This document shows positions 1 to 8,806 of a stretch of 64,000 bases of DNA, piece by piece (position 1 is the stretch's first letter; every line of letters starts with the position of its first letter). Source of the DNA: an uncultured Eubacteriales bacterium (GTDB lineage Bacteria; Bacillota; Clostridia; Oscillospirales; Oscillospiraceae). The notes beneath the pieces are model-generated. The model did no database searches, was not told where the DNA came from, and worked only from the letters and a program-made list of their open reading frames with translations. The stretch lies in contig UREY01000001.1 in the NCBI GenBank assembly GCA_900546915.1, forward strand, positions 62,001-126,000. The letters are read 5' to 3'. The position numbers and the translations under genes are program-made.

Positions 1-62
1 ACGCGAAACGTTGTAGCTGCCGCTGTGCAGAGACCGTCCGTGAGACCAATCGAATTTCCCAT
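1..62 (-). CDS. N-terminal fragment of an unidentified protein, cut by window edge
   Basis: An ATG at 62-60 on the minus strand is preceded by a GGAGG ribosome binding site about 8 bases upstream, and the frame stays open to the window edge (20 codons, beginning MGNSIGLTDG). It lies downstream of the MATE gene on the same strand, so the two may be co-transcribed. The fragment is too short to assign to a family. The ribosome binding site lies inside one arm of an inverted repeat, described separately. The reading frame is seen; that it is a real gene is inferred from the ribosome binding site and the open frame. Confidence 0.5.
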   Translation of the reverse strand, partial: MGNSIGLTDGLCTAAATTFR

Positions 63-70
63 ATCGTTTT

Positions 71-114
71 CCTCCGGACATGAGGCCCCAAAATATCAAG
101 CCGACGTCCGGAGG
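71..114 (-). promoter_or_regulatory. Inverted repeat that can hide the ribosome binding site of the downstream gene
   Basis: CCTCCGGAC at 71-79 and GTCCGGAGG at 106-114 form a perfect 9-bp stem with a 26-base loop. On the minus strand the 3' arm contains the GGAGG of the gene starting at 62. Pairing would block ribosome access. It has no T-run, so it is unlikely to be a simple terminator. Control of translation is inference. Confidence 0.5.
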
Positions 115-147
115 AAATGATCGTGGACAGCCAATAAAATAGGTGCT

Positions 148-1500
148 TCACCTGGCCAATTCATCGTGAGACAGTGCCGGCCTTGCTTTCATTTTTCGGT
201 TTGCAAAATTCACACAAATTAATGTGATAACGGCTACAATTCCCTCTGTTATCACCATCGCCCACCAAACTCCATCGATACCCAGCCAGGCCGGGAGGAG
301 ATAGAGCAGTATACTGCTTATAACAAGCCCGCGCAGAATGGTGAGGACAGAAGATGTGACGGTCTGCATGATGGCCTGGAAGTAGGAGGTAGCCCAAATA
401 TTGATCCCCATAAACAGGAAAGACAAAAAATAAGTACGGACAATCACAGGGGTTGCCTTTAATACCTCCGGAGTGGCATCCATGAAAAATTTTATGATCT
501 GCGTGGGAAACAGCAAACCCAAAGTGGTAAAGCCTATGCCCATAGCGGTCACCGTCGTCAGAGAAATTCGACGCAGCCGGAAGATCCGTAAGACCTGTCC
601 CGCTCCATAATTATTTGCAGCAATCGGTTGAATGGCCTGTCCCACACCGGTATAAATATGTTGGAACATACCGGAGCAAGAAAGCACCACGCCAAAGATC
701 GAAAGGGCTACCGCGCCGCCGTAGCGCATAATTTGGTTGTTTAAAATGCAGGTTAAAACAATAAAGGAAAATTCTAAGATGGAAGCGCTGAATCCAGCGG
801 ACAATGACTTCATAATAGCCTTGGACAACTGCCGGGGTTTCACAAGTCTCAGTCGGTTTTGTTTCTTGAGTAAATAACACAAAAGGACGATGAACTGAAC
901 TATGGTTCCACCCGCTGTGGCAATGGCTGCGCCCGACATCCCCAGATTCATTGGGAACACCAGGAACCAGTCTCCAAAAACGTTTAACACGCCTCCAGCG
1001 ACCACGGCTCCCATCACATAATTGGGCGATCCGTCGCAGCGAATTATGCAGGTAAAATAAGAGGATAGAATAAAGGCGGGAAATGTCCAGATGATCCAAT
1101 CCCCATATTCCAGCACCAGTGGCATCAGTGCTTCATTTGCACCGAATAGAGAAAAAATCTCCTTTTTGAATACCGCAATGACCGGCCAGACGATGACTGT
1201 TGTCACCACGACCAGTAAGAGCGACGCAGTGTAGTAAGCGTTGGCTTTCTCTAATTGCCCCTCGCCCCTGGCATTTCCCAGTCTTACGGAGCCGCCAATC
1301 CCGCAGAGAAAACCAAATAAAGAGGCGACACCCAAAATAGGATAGATAATGGCAGCTGCTGCCGCACCATCCGGCCCGACTCCCTGGCCGATGGCGATGG
1401 TATCTACAAAGCTATATATGGTCGTTACCATAGCTGCAAAGAGAGACGGCCACAGAAATTTTTGATAGAGTGTTTCAATTTTATCTTTTAACAAATTCAT
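148..1500 (-). CDS. MATE family multidrug efflux transporter
   Basis: A 450-residue integral membrane protein of normal MATE length, with about 12 hydrophobic segments arranged as two homologous halves. The N-terminal signature around TTIYSFVDTIAIGQGVG is typical of the MATE/NorM-DinF superfamily, which exports drugs or cationic compounds using a Na+ or H+ gradient. The gene is divergent from a MerR regulator at 1627. Its upstream region carries a promoter with a 19-bp spacer, the kind that MerR proteins activate by DNA distortion, so drug-induced expression is the likely logic. The substrate cannot be told from sequence. Confidence 0.93.
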   Translation of the reverse strand: MNLLKDKIETLYQKFLWPSLFAAMVTTIYSFVDTIAIGQGVGPDGAAAAAIIYPILGVASLFGFLCGIGGSVRLGNARGEGQLEKANAYYTASLLLVVVTTVIVWPVIAVFKKEIFSLFGANEALMPLVLEYGDWIIWTFPAFILSSYFTCIIRCDGSPNYVMGAVVAGGVLNVFGDWFLVFPMNLGMSGAAIATAGGTIVQFIVLLCYLLKKQNRLRLVKPRQLSKAIMKSLSAGFSASILEFSFIVLTCILNNQIMRYGGAVALSIFGVVLSCSGMFQHIYTGVGQAIQPIAANNYGAGQVLRIFRLRRISLTTVTAMGIGFTTLGLLFPTQIIKFFMDATPEVLKATPVIVRTYFLSFLFMGINIWATSYFQAIMQTVTSSVLTILRGLVISSILLYLLPAWLGIDGVWWAMVITEGIVAVITLICVNFANRKMKARPALSHDELAR

Positions 1501-1552
1501 ATTTACTTTCCTTTCTCCTACCTGTAGCTCTGTACGGTTTTCCAGAGTACAT

Positions 1553-1583
1553 TGACTTTTTCCTCACGGCGCTTTATTATAAA
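1553..1583 (+). promoter_or_regulatory. Candidate promoter of the merR-like gene, overlapping the MATE promoter
   Basis: TTGACT at 1553-1558 is followed by TATTAT at 1575-1580 (16-bp spacer) or TATAAA at 1578-1583 (19-bp spacer). The -10 region coincides with that of the divergent MATE promoter, so one bound regulator could affect both. Confidence 0.5.
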
Positions 1584-1606
1584 GTCTGCTACAATATGAG
1601 AGTCAA
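1576..1606 (-). promoter_or_regulatory. MerR-type promoter for the MATE gene
   Basis: On the minus strand TTGACT (1606-1601) and TATAAT (1581-1576) are separated by 19 bp instead of the usual 17. This overlong spacer is a hallmark of promoters activated by MerR-family proteins. The same 5' sequence TTGACTCTCA occurs in the promoter of the second MerR gene at 16088. Confidence 0.7.
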
Positions 1607-1626
1607 GAGGAGGCGGGGAAAAATTT

Positions 1627-2457
1627 ATGGATAAGAAGCGGCTGTTCTCTATCGGGAAATTATCCAAACTGACCGGAGTGCATGTTCAGTCTCTCCGCTA
1701 TTATGAAACCATAGGGATCCTAAAACCGGCCTATATTGACCCGGAAAGCCATTATCGCTATTACACTTTTTCCCAAACAAGAATTGTAGAGGCCATTCAA
1801 TATTGCGTAGAATTGGACATCCCGTTGAAAAATTTTCGCGCGTTTTTGTCCGAACGCGATGGACAGATTGATTACTCCGGTCTGTTGGAACATGGAAGGC
1901 AGACGGCCTATGCGAAGATGCGGCGCATACAATCGCGGCTTGACTTTTTAGAAAATATGCAAAGAGAAATTAGTCATGCTGAGAATTGTAGCGCACTGCA
2001 GAGGGTCCAGGCCTTTCTCCCAGAAACGCTGTGCTGGGCGATTCCCTATGAGGGAACACAGACGGATCCTACTTTTCATTCTGCCATGTACAGCCTCATT
2101 TCCGAGATCGAGCGGCACGGACTGCACGCAGGCTTTCATAACGGCCAATTGCTCCGCTATACAGAGCGAGGGATGTCTTCTTATCTTTTTATTGATTTGC
2201 TGGAAACGGAGGATGTTCTCAAACACTACCCGCAAATTATGCGGATTCCGGAGGGCGAATATCTATGTACTGTATCAAAGGAGAGCCGCATTCAAAAGGC
2301 CCCGGAAATTTTTCCGGAACTTTTTCGCCAAACAAACGATAAAGTCGTGGTGGAAGTAGAGCTATTTGCGGAACAGCTCCGTTACTCTGAGCCGGTGTTT
2401 GAACTACGGTGCAGTATATTTGACAGCCGGTCCGGATTGGGTGCATGGGATGGATGA
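1627..2457 (+). CDS. MerR family transcriptional regulator
   Basis: 276 residues. Residues 6-75 form the winged helix-turn-helix of the MerR family (IGKLSKLTGVHVQSLRYYE, then a YRYYTF segment). A coiled-coil dimerisation helix follows at about 80-120 and a C-terminal domain of about 150 residues likely senses a ligand, as in BmrR/GyrI-type regulators. The ATG at 1627 has a GAGGAGG ribosome binding site. It is divergent from a MATE exporter whose promoter has a 19-bp spacer, so it is probably the drug-sensing activator of that exporter. The ligand is unknown. Confidence 0.9.
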   Translation: MDKKRLFSIGKLSKLTGVHVQSLRYYETIGILKPAYIDPESHYRYYTFSQTRIVEAIQYCVELDIPLKNFRAFLSERDGQIDYSGLLEHGRQTAYAKMRRIQSRLDFLENMQREISHAENCSALQRVQAFLPETLCWAIPYEGTQTDPTFHSAMYSLISEIERHGLHAGFHNGQLLRYTERGMSSYLFIDLLETEDVLKHYPQIMRIPEGEYLCTVSKESRIQKAPEIFPELFRQTNDKVVVEVELFAEQLRYSEPVFELRCSIFDSRSGLGAWDG

Positions 2458-2575
2458 TTTTCCCGACCGGGATGTGTGATGCACTCCGGCCGAACCTCTG
2501 TTTCGCGCTGTCGCAAGGCGTCACCTGCGTCCTCTGTGGCAGCATGGTATCGGCTTTGCGTAAGATGAAATGCAA

Positions 2576-2620
2576 AAGGGCCTGAAGTCTGTACATTACA
2601 GAAATCAGACCCTTATATTT
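2576..2620 (+). terminator. Possible terminator after the merR-like gene
   Basis: An imperfect stem pairs AAGGGCCTGA with TCAGACCCTT around an inner TCTGTA/TACAGA stem, followed by ATATTTTGG. The T-run is weak. The rest of 2458-2719 shows nothing that I recognise as a gene. Confidence 0.4.
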
Positions 2621-2719
2621 TGGATTCTCCGTATCATCCAGGGTTACACCGGAATGGGATGGTTGCATCTTGCCGTGTTCGCCGGGGATTCCAGTGACAG
2701 CGTTTCCCGGGAAATACGG

Positions 2720-3283
2720 CTATACTTGAATTTGAAGCTCCCGGATTTTCTGCTGGATGCTTTTCAAATCCCGAAACGTTTCAGGCCGTTTGCCGGTGTC
2801 CCGCAGGAGCGCAGAGGGATGGTAAATGGCGGTCATCCAGATTCCCCGTTTCTCCACCCATTGCCCATGTTCTTTGGTAATCCGAAAGTCCGAGCGGATT
2901 AACCGCATGGCTGCAATTCGCCCGAGACAAATGATTATTTTAGGACGGATCAACGCCACTTGGTTGCGCAGATAGTCGATGCAGGCGTCCTGCTCAATTT
3001 CCATGGGGTCCCGGTTTCTGGGAGGACGGCACTTGACGATGTTGGTGATGTAGCAATTATGACGCCCCAAGTCGATAATACACAACATGTCATCCAGCAG
3101 GTGACCGGCAGGTCCCACAAACGGTTCTCCCTGCAGATCTTCCTGCTGTCCGGGCCCTTCGCCGACGAACATTACAGGGGCATTCCGGGGGCCGACTCCA
3201 AAAACGACATGATGCCTGGTTTCGCAAAGACCGCATCTGGTGCAGGCGTGACAGGTCGCTTCCAATTGAGGCCAATCCAGCAT
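2720..3283 (-). CDS. Type 4 uracil-DNA glycosylase (Fe-S)
   Basis: 187 residues from the ATG at 3283, chosen because AAGGAGGA sits 8 bases upstream; an upstream in-frame extension overlaps the preceding gene and looks non-coding. Uracil excision starts base-excision repair. Family 4 motifs are visible: the active-site segment [20 protein letters not shown], the C-terminal HPSALLR motif, and the cluster-binding cysteines in [10 protein letters not shown] near the N terminus plus two downstream cysteines (KCRPPRN and DACIDYL). It follows the carboxypeptidase gene with only 2 bases between them, so it is probably co-transcribed with it. Confidence 0.9.
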   Translation of the reverse strand: MLDWPQLEATCHACTRCGLCETRHHVVFGVGPRNAPVMFVGEGPGQQEDLQGEPFVGPAGHLLDDMLCIIDLGRHNCYITNIVKCRPPRNRDPMEIEQDACIDYLRNQVALIRPKIIICLGRIAAMRLIRSDFRITKEHGQWVEKRGIWMTAIYHPSALLRDTGKRPETFRDLKSIQQKIRELQIQV

Positions 3284-3285
3284 GG

Positions 3286-4800
3286 TCAATTCCTCCTTCT
3301 CCGCATCTGACGCCGCTTTTTGCGCCGGTGGCGGACTACGGCGGACCAAACGAACAGGATCAGTACGACACCTAACAGGACAGCCAGAATTAGAATTACA
3401 AACCGCCACGGACTTTGAGAGATTTGGTCCACGGTCTGCATGGCAGCGGCTGCCAAAGCGTTGCGGGAAACAGCGGTAACCGTCACCAAATCAGTTTGCC
3501 CCACGCAGACAGAGCCGTAATATTTTTGTACCACGCCCACAACCTGGCCGGATTCCAACGGCGCCTCCAAGCCGGTCTGGGAAGAGAGTTGATACTGGGT
3601 CGTCAGCTGATCTTCCTCATAATCCGTTGGAAGCATGGTGGAAATCGGCTCTGCCGGAGTGACAACCACGGATTGTGTCGCCTGGGCCACAGGAAGCTGG
3701 GCCACAGGCGCCAGGGGAGAGAGGACCTCCACAAAGGTAAAGTGATCAAAGCCGAAATCCAGGGCTTCTCCAGCGACGAGGAAGCTTCCGTAGACGGTAG
3801 ACCCGTCCGCCCCGGTGCTGTCGGCGCCCAGGACGATGCAGAGGTACTGCATATCCTGCTCCTCTGCCACGCACATGATGCAGCGTCCGGCCGGAGTTGT
3901 AAAGCCGGTTTTTCCTCCGATGACGCGCTCGTCATAAAATTCCTGGGTAATAGAGGTGCCAATGAGATAATTGGTCGTCACCAAAATCCGCTCTTCGTGG
4001 AGATTGGTAGCAGGCAAGATGTACCGGTCCGTGGAATAAATCTCTTGAAACTTTTCATAATGCAGAGCGGCCATTGTGATCTTGGCAAGATCTCGGGCCG
4101 TGGTATAGTGAGCGTCATCGTGTAGACCATGTGTGTTGGCAAAGTGGGTATTCTCACATCCCAGCTCATTGGCCTTGGCGTTCATCATGTCCACAAAAAG
4201 CGCTTCCGAGCCGGCGATATACTCGGCAATCACAGGCGCAGCATCGTTGGCAGACTCAATCATCAAACAGTACAGCAGTTGCTCCAGTGTGAAAACTTCC
4301 CCTGCCAAAAGGCCGGAGCTGCTGCCGGCAGGATCCAGTCCCTCCAATGCCGTCTCGCTGACGGTGATTTCATCACTTAAATTGCCGTGTTCCAAAGCCA
4401 GCAGGCAGGTCATGATTTTGGTCAGGCTGGCCGGTTCCCGCTGTGCGTCAATATTTTTGGCGTATACCATGGTCTGAGAATTCAACTCCAGGAGCAAAAC
4501 AGCAGCCGCATCAAAATCCAACGTGTCGGTCCCCGTGAGAGCCTGAGGCGCGTCGATTCCAATGTCGCTGTCCTCCTCGCCGCTGTAGGAATCCGATTCC
4601 GCCGGGGCAGGGTCGGTTGCTCCGGAGCCGGTCTCTCCCTGTGGTTCCGTTGTCACAGCCGGCACCGTTTCCGCAGCTGTTTCAGAGGGCAGACTACTAG
4701 GTTCCTGCGTCTGCGCTTCAGAAGCAAGCACCGGAAGAGAAAATATTTGGAATGTCAGCAGGAATGCCAACAGAGCAGCTAGTATTTTCGTTTTTTTCAT
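3286..4800 (-). CDS. D-alanyl-D-alanine carboxypeptidase (DacF/PBP5-like, class C penicillin-binding protein)
   Basis: 504 residues with a signal peptide (cleavage near residue 26), a low-complexity Ser/Glu/Thr linker to about residue 90, then the peptidase S11 domain. The three active-site motifs are present: S125-L-T-K128, S183-A-N185 and K297-T-G299. A C-terminal transmembrane helix (about 465-490) ends in a cluster of Arg and Lys. The enzyme trims the terminal D-Ala of peptidoglycan stem peptides outside the membrane. Most family members end in an amphipathic helix; here a true transmembrane anchor is predicted. In spore formers, relatives act in vegetative or spore cortex wall. Confidence 0.92.
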   Translation of the reverse strand: MKKTKILAALLAFLLTFQIFSLPVLASEAQTQEPSSLPSETAAETVPAVTTEPQGETGSGATDPAPAESDSYSGEEDSDIGIDAPQALTGTDTLDFDAAAVLLLELNSQTMVYAKNIDAQREPASLTKIMTCLLALEHGNLSDEITVSETALEGLDPAGSSSGLLAGEVFTLEQLLYCLMIESANDAAPVIAEYIAGSEALFVDMMNAKANELGCENTHFANTHGLHDDAHYTTARDLAKITMAALHYEKFQEIYSTDRYILPATNLHEERILVTTNYLIGTSITQEFYDERVIGGKTGFTTPAGRCIMCVAEEQDMQYLCIVLGADSTGADGSTVYGSFLVAGEALDFGFDHFTFVEVLSPLAPVAQLPVAQATQSVVVTPAEPISTMLPTDYEEDQLTTQYQLSSQTGLEAPLESGQVVGVVQKYYGSVCVGQTDLVTVTAVSRNALAAAAMQTVDQISQSPWRFVILILAVLLGVVLILFVWSAVVRHRRKKRRQMRRRRN

Positions 4801-4830
4801 CTTAAATCACCATAATATTCCGGAGCCGGC

Positions 4831-4859
4831 TTGCTCACCGGCTCAAGATTGTGTATAAT
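4831..4859 (+). promoter_or_regulatory. Promoter of the comEA-response regulator-kinase operon
   Basis: TTGCTC at 4831-4836 and TATAAT at 4854-4859 with a 17-bp spacer, divergent from the carboxypeptidase gene. Confidence 0.6.
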
Positions 4860-4946
4860 GGACCTGTCCAACTACCGGTAAAAGAATTGTATGTATTATA
4901 TCAGCCGGCTCATAGCGGTGTCAATCCGTATTGGGAGGAATTCCCC

Positions 4947-5339
4947 ATGGAAAAAATAAAATTTCCCGCCCTGCTTTTGATTCTCACAGGGATTTTTGCC
5001 GGGTTTCTGCTGGGGCTGTTTGTGGGCCGAAGAACCGGCGGACAGGTTCTGTATGTCTCTCAGACAGGTGGCGCGGAGGAAAATCTACCCGTAACAGAGC
5101 AGACAGACGAGGTTACTGCCTCCACAACAGAATCGGTCGGAGAGGCGCTCATTGATATCAATACCGCCGGCTTGGAAGAGCTCTCCCAGCTTCCCGGCAT
5201 TGGGGAGGTTCTGGCACAGCGAATTATAGATTACCGGGAGACAAATGGGCCCTTTCGTACCCTGGACGAGCTTTGCGATGTAGAGGGAATCGGAGAAAAA
5301 CGGTTAGAAGGGCTGCGGGATTTTGCAGTTGTGAGGTAA
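4947..5339 (+). CDS. ComEA-like helix-hairpin-helix DNA-binding protein
   Basis: 130 residues from the ATG at 4947, which has GGGAGGAA 7 bases upstream. An N-terminal transmembrane helix (residues 6-27) anchors it; a Thr/Glu-rich linker follows; residues 65-130 hold two helix-hairpin-helix motifs ([20 protein letters not shown] and [15 protein letters not shown]). The family binds DNA outside the membrane during competence. No comEC is seen in this window, although comF lies at 42.2 kb, so whether transformation occurs here is unknown. The next gene, a response regulator, starts 7 bases downstream. Confidence 0.87.
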   Translation: MEKIKFPALLLILTGIFAGFLLGLFVGRRTGGQVLYVSQTGGAEENLPVTEQTDEVTASTTESVGEALIDINTAGLEELSQLPGIGEVLAQRIIDYRETNGPFRTLDELCDVEGIGEKRLEGLRDFAVVR

Positions 5340-5345
5340 CAGTTT

Positions 5346-6029
5346 ATGAAGATTGTTGTGGTAGATGATGAAGCCCTGCTGGTAAAGGGGATTCGTTTTA
5401 ATTTGCAGAATGAAGGGTACCAGGTTCTCACCGGTACCAATGGCTTGGAAGCGGTGGAGCTGGCCAAAGATCCCGAGATTGCGCTTATGATCCTGGATGT
5501 GATGATGCCGGAAATGGACGGACTGACTGCATGCACAAAAATCCGGGAATTTTCCCAAGTCCCGATCATTATGTTGACAGCCAAGACGGAAGATATTGAT
5601 AAATTAATGGGCTTTGACCATGGCGCAGATGACTATTTGACAAAGCCGTTTAACATTCTGGAGCTCAAAGCCAGGATTCGGGCGCTTCTCCGCCGTGCCG
5701 GAAATCAGCACCGAGAGGAGCAGCAAAGGAATTTGTTGGTGGGCGGCAGCATCAAGCTGGATTTGGATGCCAGAAATGCCTATAAAAATGATGAGCTGGC
5801 AGATCTAACGGCCAAAGAGTTTGACGTCATCGAATTTCTCATGCGCCACCCCAACCGGGTGTACTCCCGGGAGGCTCTTCTGGATACCATCTGGGCTTAT
5901 GAGTACCGCAGCGACATTCGAACCGTGGACGTCCACATTCGCCGCCTCCGGGAAAAACTGGAGGCCAATCCGGCACAGCCGCAGCACATTTTGACCAAGT
6001 GGGGAGTTGGATATTATTTTAAAGGGTAA
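5346..6029 (+). CDS. OmpR/PhoB-family response regulator
   Basis: 227 residues. The receiver domain (1-120) has the acidic pocket D8/D9, the phosphorylation site D51, T78 and K100. The C-terminal winged helix (about 130-225) has the typical ending RTVDVHIRRLREKL. It is phosphorylated by the kinase encoded next and then binds DNA. The kinase start overlaps its 3' end, so translation is likely coupled. It is followed by a GerMN lipoprotein gene, an order that resembles MtrA-MtrB-LpqB. Confidence 0.94.
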   Translation: MKIVVVDDEALLVKGIRFNLQNEGYQVLTGTNGLEAVELAKDPEIALMILDVMMPEMDGLTACTKIREFSQVPIIMLTAKTEDIDKLMGFDHGADDYLTKPFNILELKARIRALLRRAGNQHREEQQRNLLVGGSIKLDLDARNAYKNDELADLTAKEFDVIEFLMRHPNRVYSREALLDTIWAYEYRSDIRTVDVHIRRLREKLEANPAQPQHILTKWGVGYYFKG

Positions 6030-7446
6030 ACGGCGTACCCTGCGCTTGAGCAGAACGCAGCTTAAGTATGCTATGATGTACGTAGGGATCACCTCTGTGG
6101 TTTTGGTGTTTTTAAACTTATATGCAGCGACCACCATGCGAAACTTGGTATTTCGGAGCAAACAAGCGTCTCTGGAAGACAAGGTGCAGATGGCGGCGGC
6201 GGCCTTCTCGGAGCTGGATGTACTGCAGCGGGAAAATGCCGAAAAAGTCATGGGGCAGATGGGCAATCTGAATGCCACCAGAGTTTTGGTGACGGATGAA
6301 TCCGGCAAGGTGCTGTATGATAATATGGAAGAGGATTCTGCCATGGGGCAGTATGCGGTTCTCCCCGAGATCGTGCTGGCTTTAGGTGGAAACGACGTGT
6401 TCAGCTCCAGCTACTGGAAAGGCCGGTTGGAAAGCAAAGCGGCTACGCCCATTTTATATGCAGGCAGCCTCATTGGCGCCGTGTACATGATGGAATATGA
6501 TTTGGATCAAGGCGCACTGATCTCTGCTCTGCAATACAATATATTCTGGATCAGCGTCATTCTGGAAGGAGCGGTTATCCTTTTTTCCTTGATTTTTTCT
6601 GAAGCGTTTTCCCGAAGAATGCGGAGGATCTTTACCTCGATCCGCATCATTCGGGCGGGAGATTACTCCCATAAAATGCAGCTGCGTGGAAACGACGAGC
6701 TGGCGGTCCTCGCCCGGGAATTCAACGCGCTCACAGATCGCCTGCAGACCTCGGAACAACGCCGCCGGCAATTTGTATCCGATGCCTCCCACGAGCTAAA
6801 AACTCCTTTGACATCCATCAAGCTCTTATCCGACTCTATTTTGCAAAATGAGATGGATAGCGGGACGGTGCGGGAGTTTGTCGAAGACATCGGCAATGAA
6901 GCAGACCGTCTGACTCGCATGTCGCAAAAGCTGTTGTCCCTGACAAAGATGGACGCCGGGAAAGAGGAAGCGCGAGAGGTTGCAGACATTTCAGAGACTG
7001 TGGAGAAGGTTCTGCGCATGTTGGCTCCCGTTGCCGGGCTCCATCAGATTACCATGGAGAACCACGTCGCACCTGGCGCCACTATTTTGATTATTGAAGA
7101 CGACTTATATCAGATTATTTTCAATCTTGTTGAAAACGGCATTAAATACAACAAGCCGGGTGGAAAATTGGATGTGGATTTAAAGCGAGAGGATGACGAT
7201 TGGATCTTATCCGTTTCCGATACAGGGGTTGGGATCCCGGAGGAATCCATTCCCTATATTTTCGACCGGTTTTACCGGGTGGATAAGGCCCGTTCTCGTC
7301 AGGCTGGAGGAAGCGGCTTGGGTTTGTCCATTGTTCACGATATGGTGATCCGAAACTACGGAACCATTTCCGTCACATCCAAACAGGAGGGCGGCAGTGA
7401 ATTTACACTTGTGTTTCCCGCTTTTGACATAGAGGAGGATCTATGA
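6007..7446 (+). CDS. Membrane sensor histidine kinase
   Basis: 479 residues if the TTG at 6007 is used; it has GGGGAG just upstream and overlaps the response regulator by 23 bases, so the start is uncertain. Two transmembrane helices (about 21-42 and 173-197) flank an extracellular sensor domain of about 130 residues. A HAMP linker follows, then HisKA with phospho-acceptor H262 in SHELKTPLTS, and the ATPase domain with NGIKYN, DTGVGIP and GGSGLGLS. It should autophosphorylate and pass phosphate to D51 of the regulator encoded upstream. Confidence 0.93.
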   Translation: MDIILKGKRRTLRLSRTQLKYAMMYVGITSVVLVFLNLYAATTMRNLVFRSKQASLEDKVQMAAAAFSELDVLQRENAEKVMGQMGNLNATRVLVTDESGKVLYDNMEEDSAMGQYAVLPEIVLALGGNDVFSSSYWKGRLESKAATPILYAGSLIGAVYMMEYDLDQGALISALQYNIFWISVILEGAVILFSLIFSEAFSRRMRRIFTSIRIIRAGDYSHKMQLRGNDELAVLAREFNALTDRLQTSEQRRRQFVSDASHELKTPLTSIKLLSDSILQNEMDSGTVREFVEDIGNEADRLTRMSQKLLSLTKMDAGKEEAREVADISETVEKVLRMLAPVAGLHQITMENHVAPGATILIIEDDLYQIIFNLVENGIKYNKPGGKLDVDLKREDDDWILSVSDTGVGIPEESIPYIFDRFYRVDKARSRQAGGSGLGLSIVHDMVIRNYGTISVTSKQEGGSEFTLVFPAFDIEEDL

Positions 7447-8780
7447 CGAGACGATTTGGCCTTTTATTGCTCCTGGTTTGTTTTCTAACTGGGTGGGGAT
7501 GCGCCAGTCAAACTACGGCGGAGCAAATGCGCAGCCCCATGAAATTTTACTATAAAACCATGGAGGAAAATTACATCGGCGGCCAGAGCGCTACAGGCTA
7601 TGAAGTGCGAGAAATTTCCGGCCATGAGTCCGATTATCTTTGGGTTCTCACACAATATTTTGAGGGACCCGTATCCTCTGATTTGACCGCGCCGTTTCAA
7701 AAAGCTACTTCTATCCTCTCGGCAGAGCTGTCCGATTCTCAGCTGTGCCTGATGGTTTCCCAGGAACTGGGGCAGCTATCCCAGGTGGATTTGACGGTAG
7801 CTTGTACTTGCATTACCTTGACCTGTCTGGAATTTCCGGAGGTTGAGTCCGTGTCCATTCGCGCAGAGAACGGGATGCTAAGTGGAAAATCAGAGTTATT
7901 ATTCAACCGGGATAGTTTTTTGCTGGAGGATACAGGTGCGAGTTTAATCAGTGCCACGTATACCTTGTATTTTTCAGACACAGAGAATCGCTATCTCATT
8001 GGGGAAGAGATCAGTGTGGACCGTGAGCAGGAAAATTTGCCTGCGTATTTGATCGAGCGGCTGATCCAAGGTCCAAGGGAATCCGGTTTGGCAGAGACCA
8101 TGCCTCTGGGTACTGCACTGCTTGGCTTGGAGGTGTCCGACGGCATTTGTGCTGTGGACTTGTCCCAGGAATTTTTAGAGCATGCGCCCCAGACTGCTTT
8201 GGCACAGCGGATGACGATACTATCCCTCACCAATACTCTGACTCAGCTGGATACCATTGACGCATTGGTTCTATACGCAGGTGGTCAGCCCTTGAGCCGG
8301 TACGGAAGTGTGGACCTGAGCCAGCCTATGACGTATGAAGGGGGAGCAATTGGTCCGGTACGCACCGGCCTCAACGAATTTGATGCGAATTTGTACGTGG
8401 TTGCAGGGGATAGTATGCTTCTGACATGCTTGCCTGCCCGCATTTATCAAACGGCCAATGAAGCTCCAGTGGAATTGGTCCTAAAAGCATTATTTGCTTA
8501 CAGCGACCAAAACGGCTATCACAACCCCATACCCGCCGGTACTTCTCTGCGCTCTGTGCATCGGGAAGACGAGCAGTATGTGGTGGATTTGTCGTCGGAA
8601 TTTTTAAGTGACGGGCAGACTGACACGCTGCTTTTGGCGGTTCGCGCAGTGACGGCTACTGTGTTGGGATTGGGAGACAGCAGCACCGTACGCATTACAG
8701 TAGACGGTGCGACGCCGTCAGAGGAATACGGTACGCTGTTTTCTGCGCAAAGCTGGGACGACGCGTGGTTTACTAATTGA
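7443..8780 (+). CDS. GerMN-domain lipoprotein (LpqB-like partner of the two-component system)
   Basis: 445 residues. An N-terminal hydrophobic segment ends in a lipobox-like GWGC at residues 17-20. Two GerMN domains are visible, at about 160-270 (with LIERLIQGP and GICAVDLSQEF) and about 315-440 (with VVDLSSEFL). GerMN domains occur in GerM of spore formers and in LpqB, where they act at the outside of the membrane. The gene overlaps the kinase stop by 4 bases. A role as an extracellular accessory to the kinase is inferred from the order of the three genes; a germination or spore role is the alternative. Confidence 0.85.
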   Translation: MTRRFGLLLLLVCFLTGWGCASQTTAEQMRSPMKFYYKTMEENYIGGQSATGYEVREISGHESDYLWVLTQYFEGPVSSDLTAPFQKATSILSAELSDSQLCLMVSQELGQLSQVDLTVACTCITLTCLEFPEVESVSIRAENGMLSGKSELLFNRDSFLLEDTGASLISATYTLYFSDTENRYLIGEEISVDREQENLPAYLIERLIQGPRESGLAETMPLGTALLGLEVSDGICAVDLSQEFLEHAPQTALAQRMTILSLTNTLTQLDTIDALVLYAGGQPLSRYGSVDLSQPMTYEGGAIGPVRTGLNEFDANLYVVAGDSMLLTCLPARIYQTANEAPVELVLKALFAYSDQNGYHNPIPAGTSLRSVHREDEQYVVDLSSEFLSDGQTDTLLLAVRAVTATVLGLGDSSTVRITVDGATPSEEYGTLFSAQSWDDAWFTN

Positions 8781-8806
8781 TCGTTTTACGTTTGGAGGTA
8801 ATTTAT

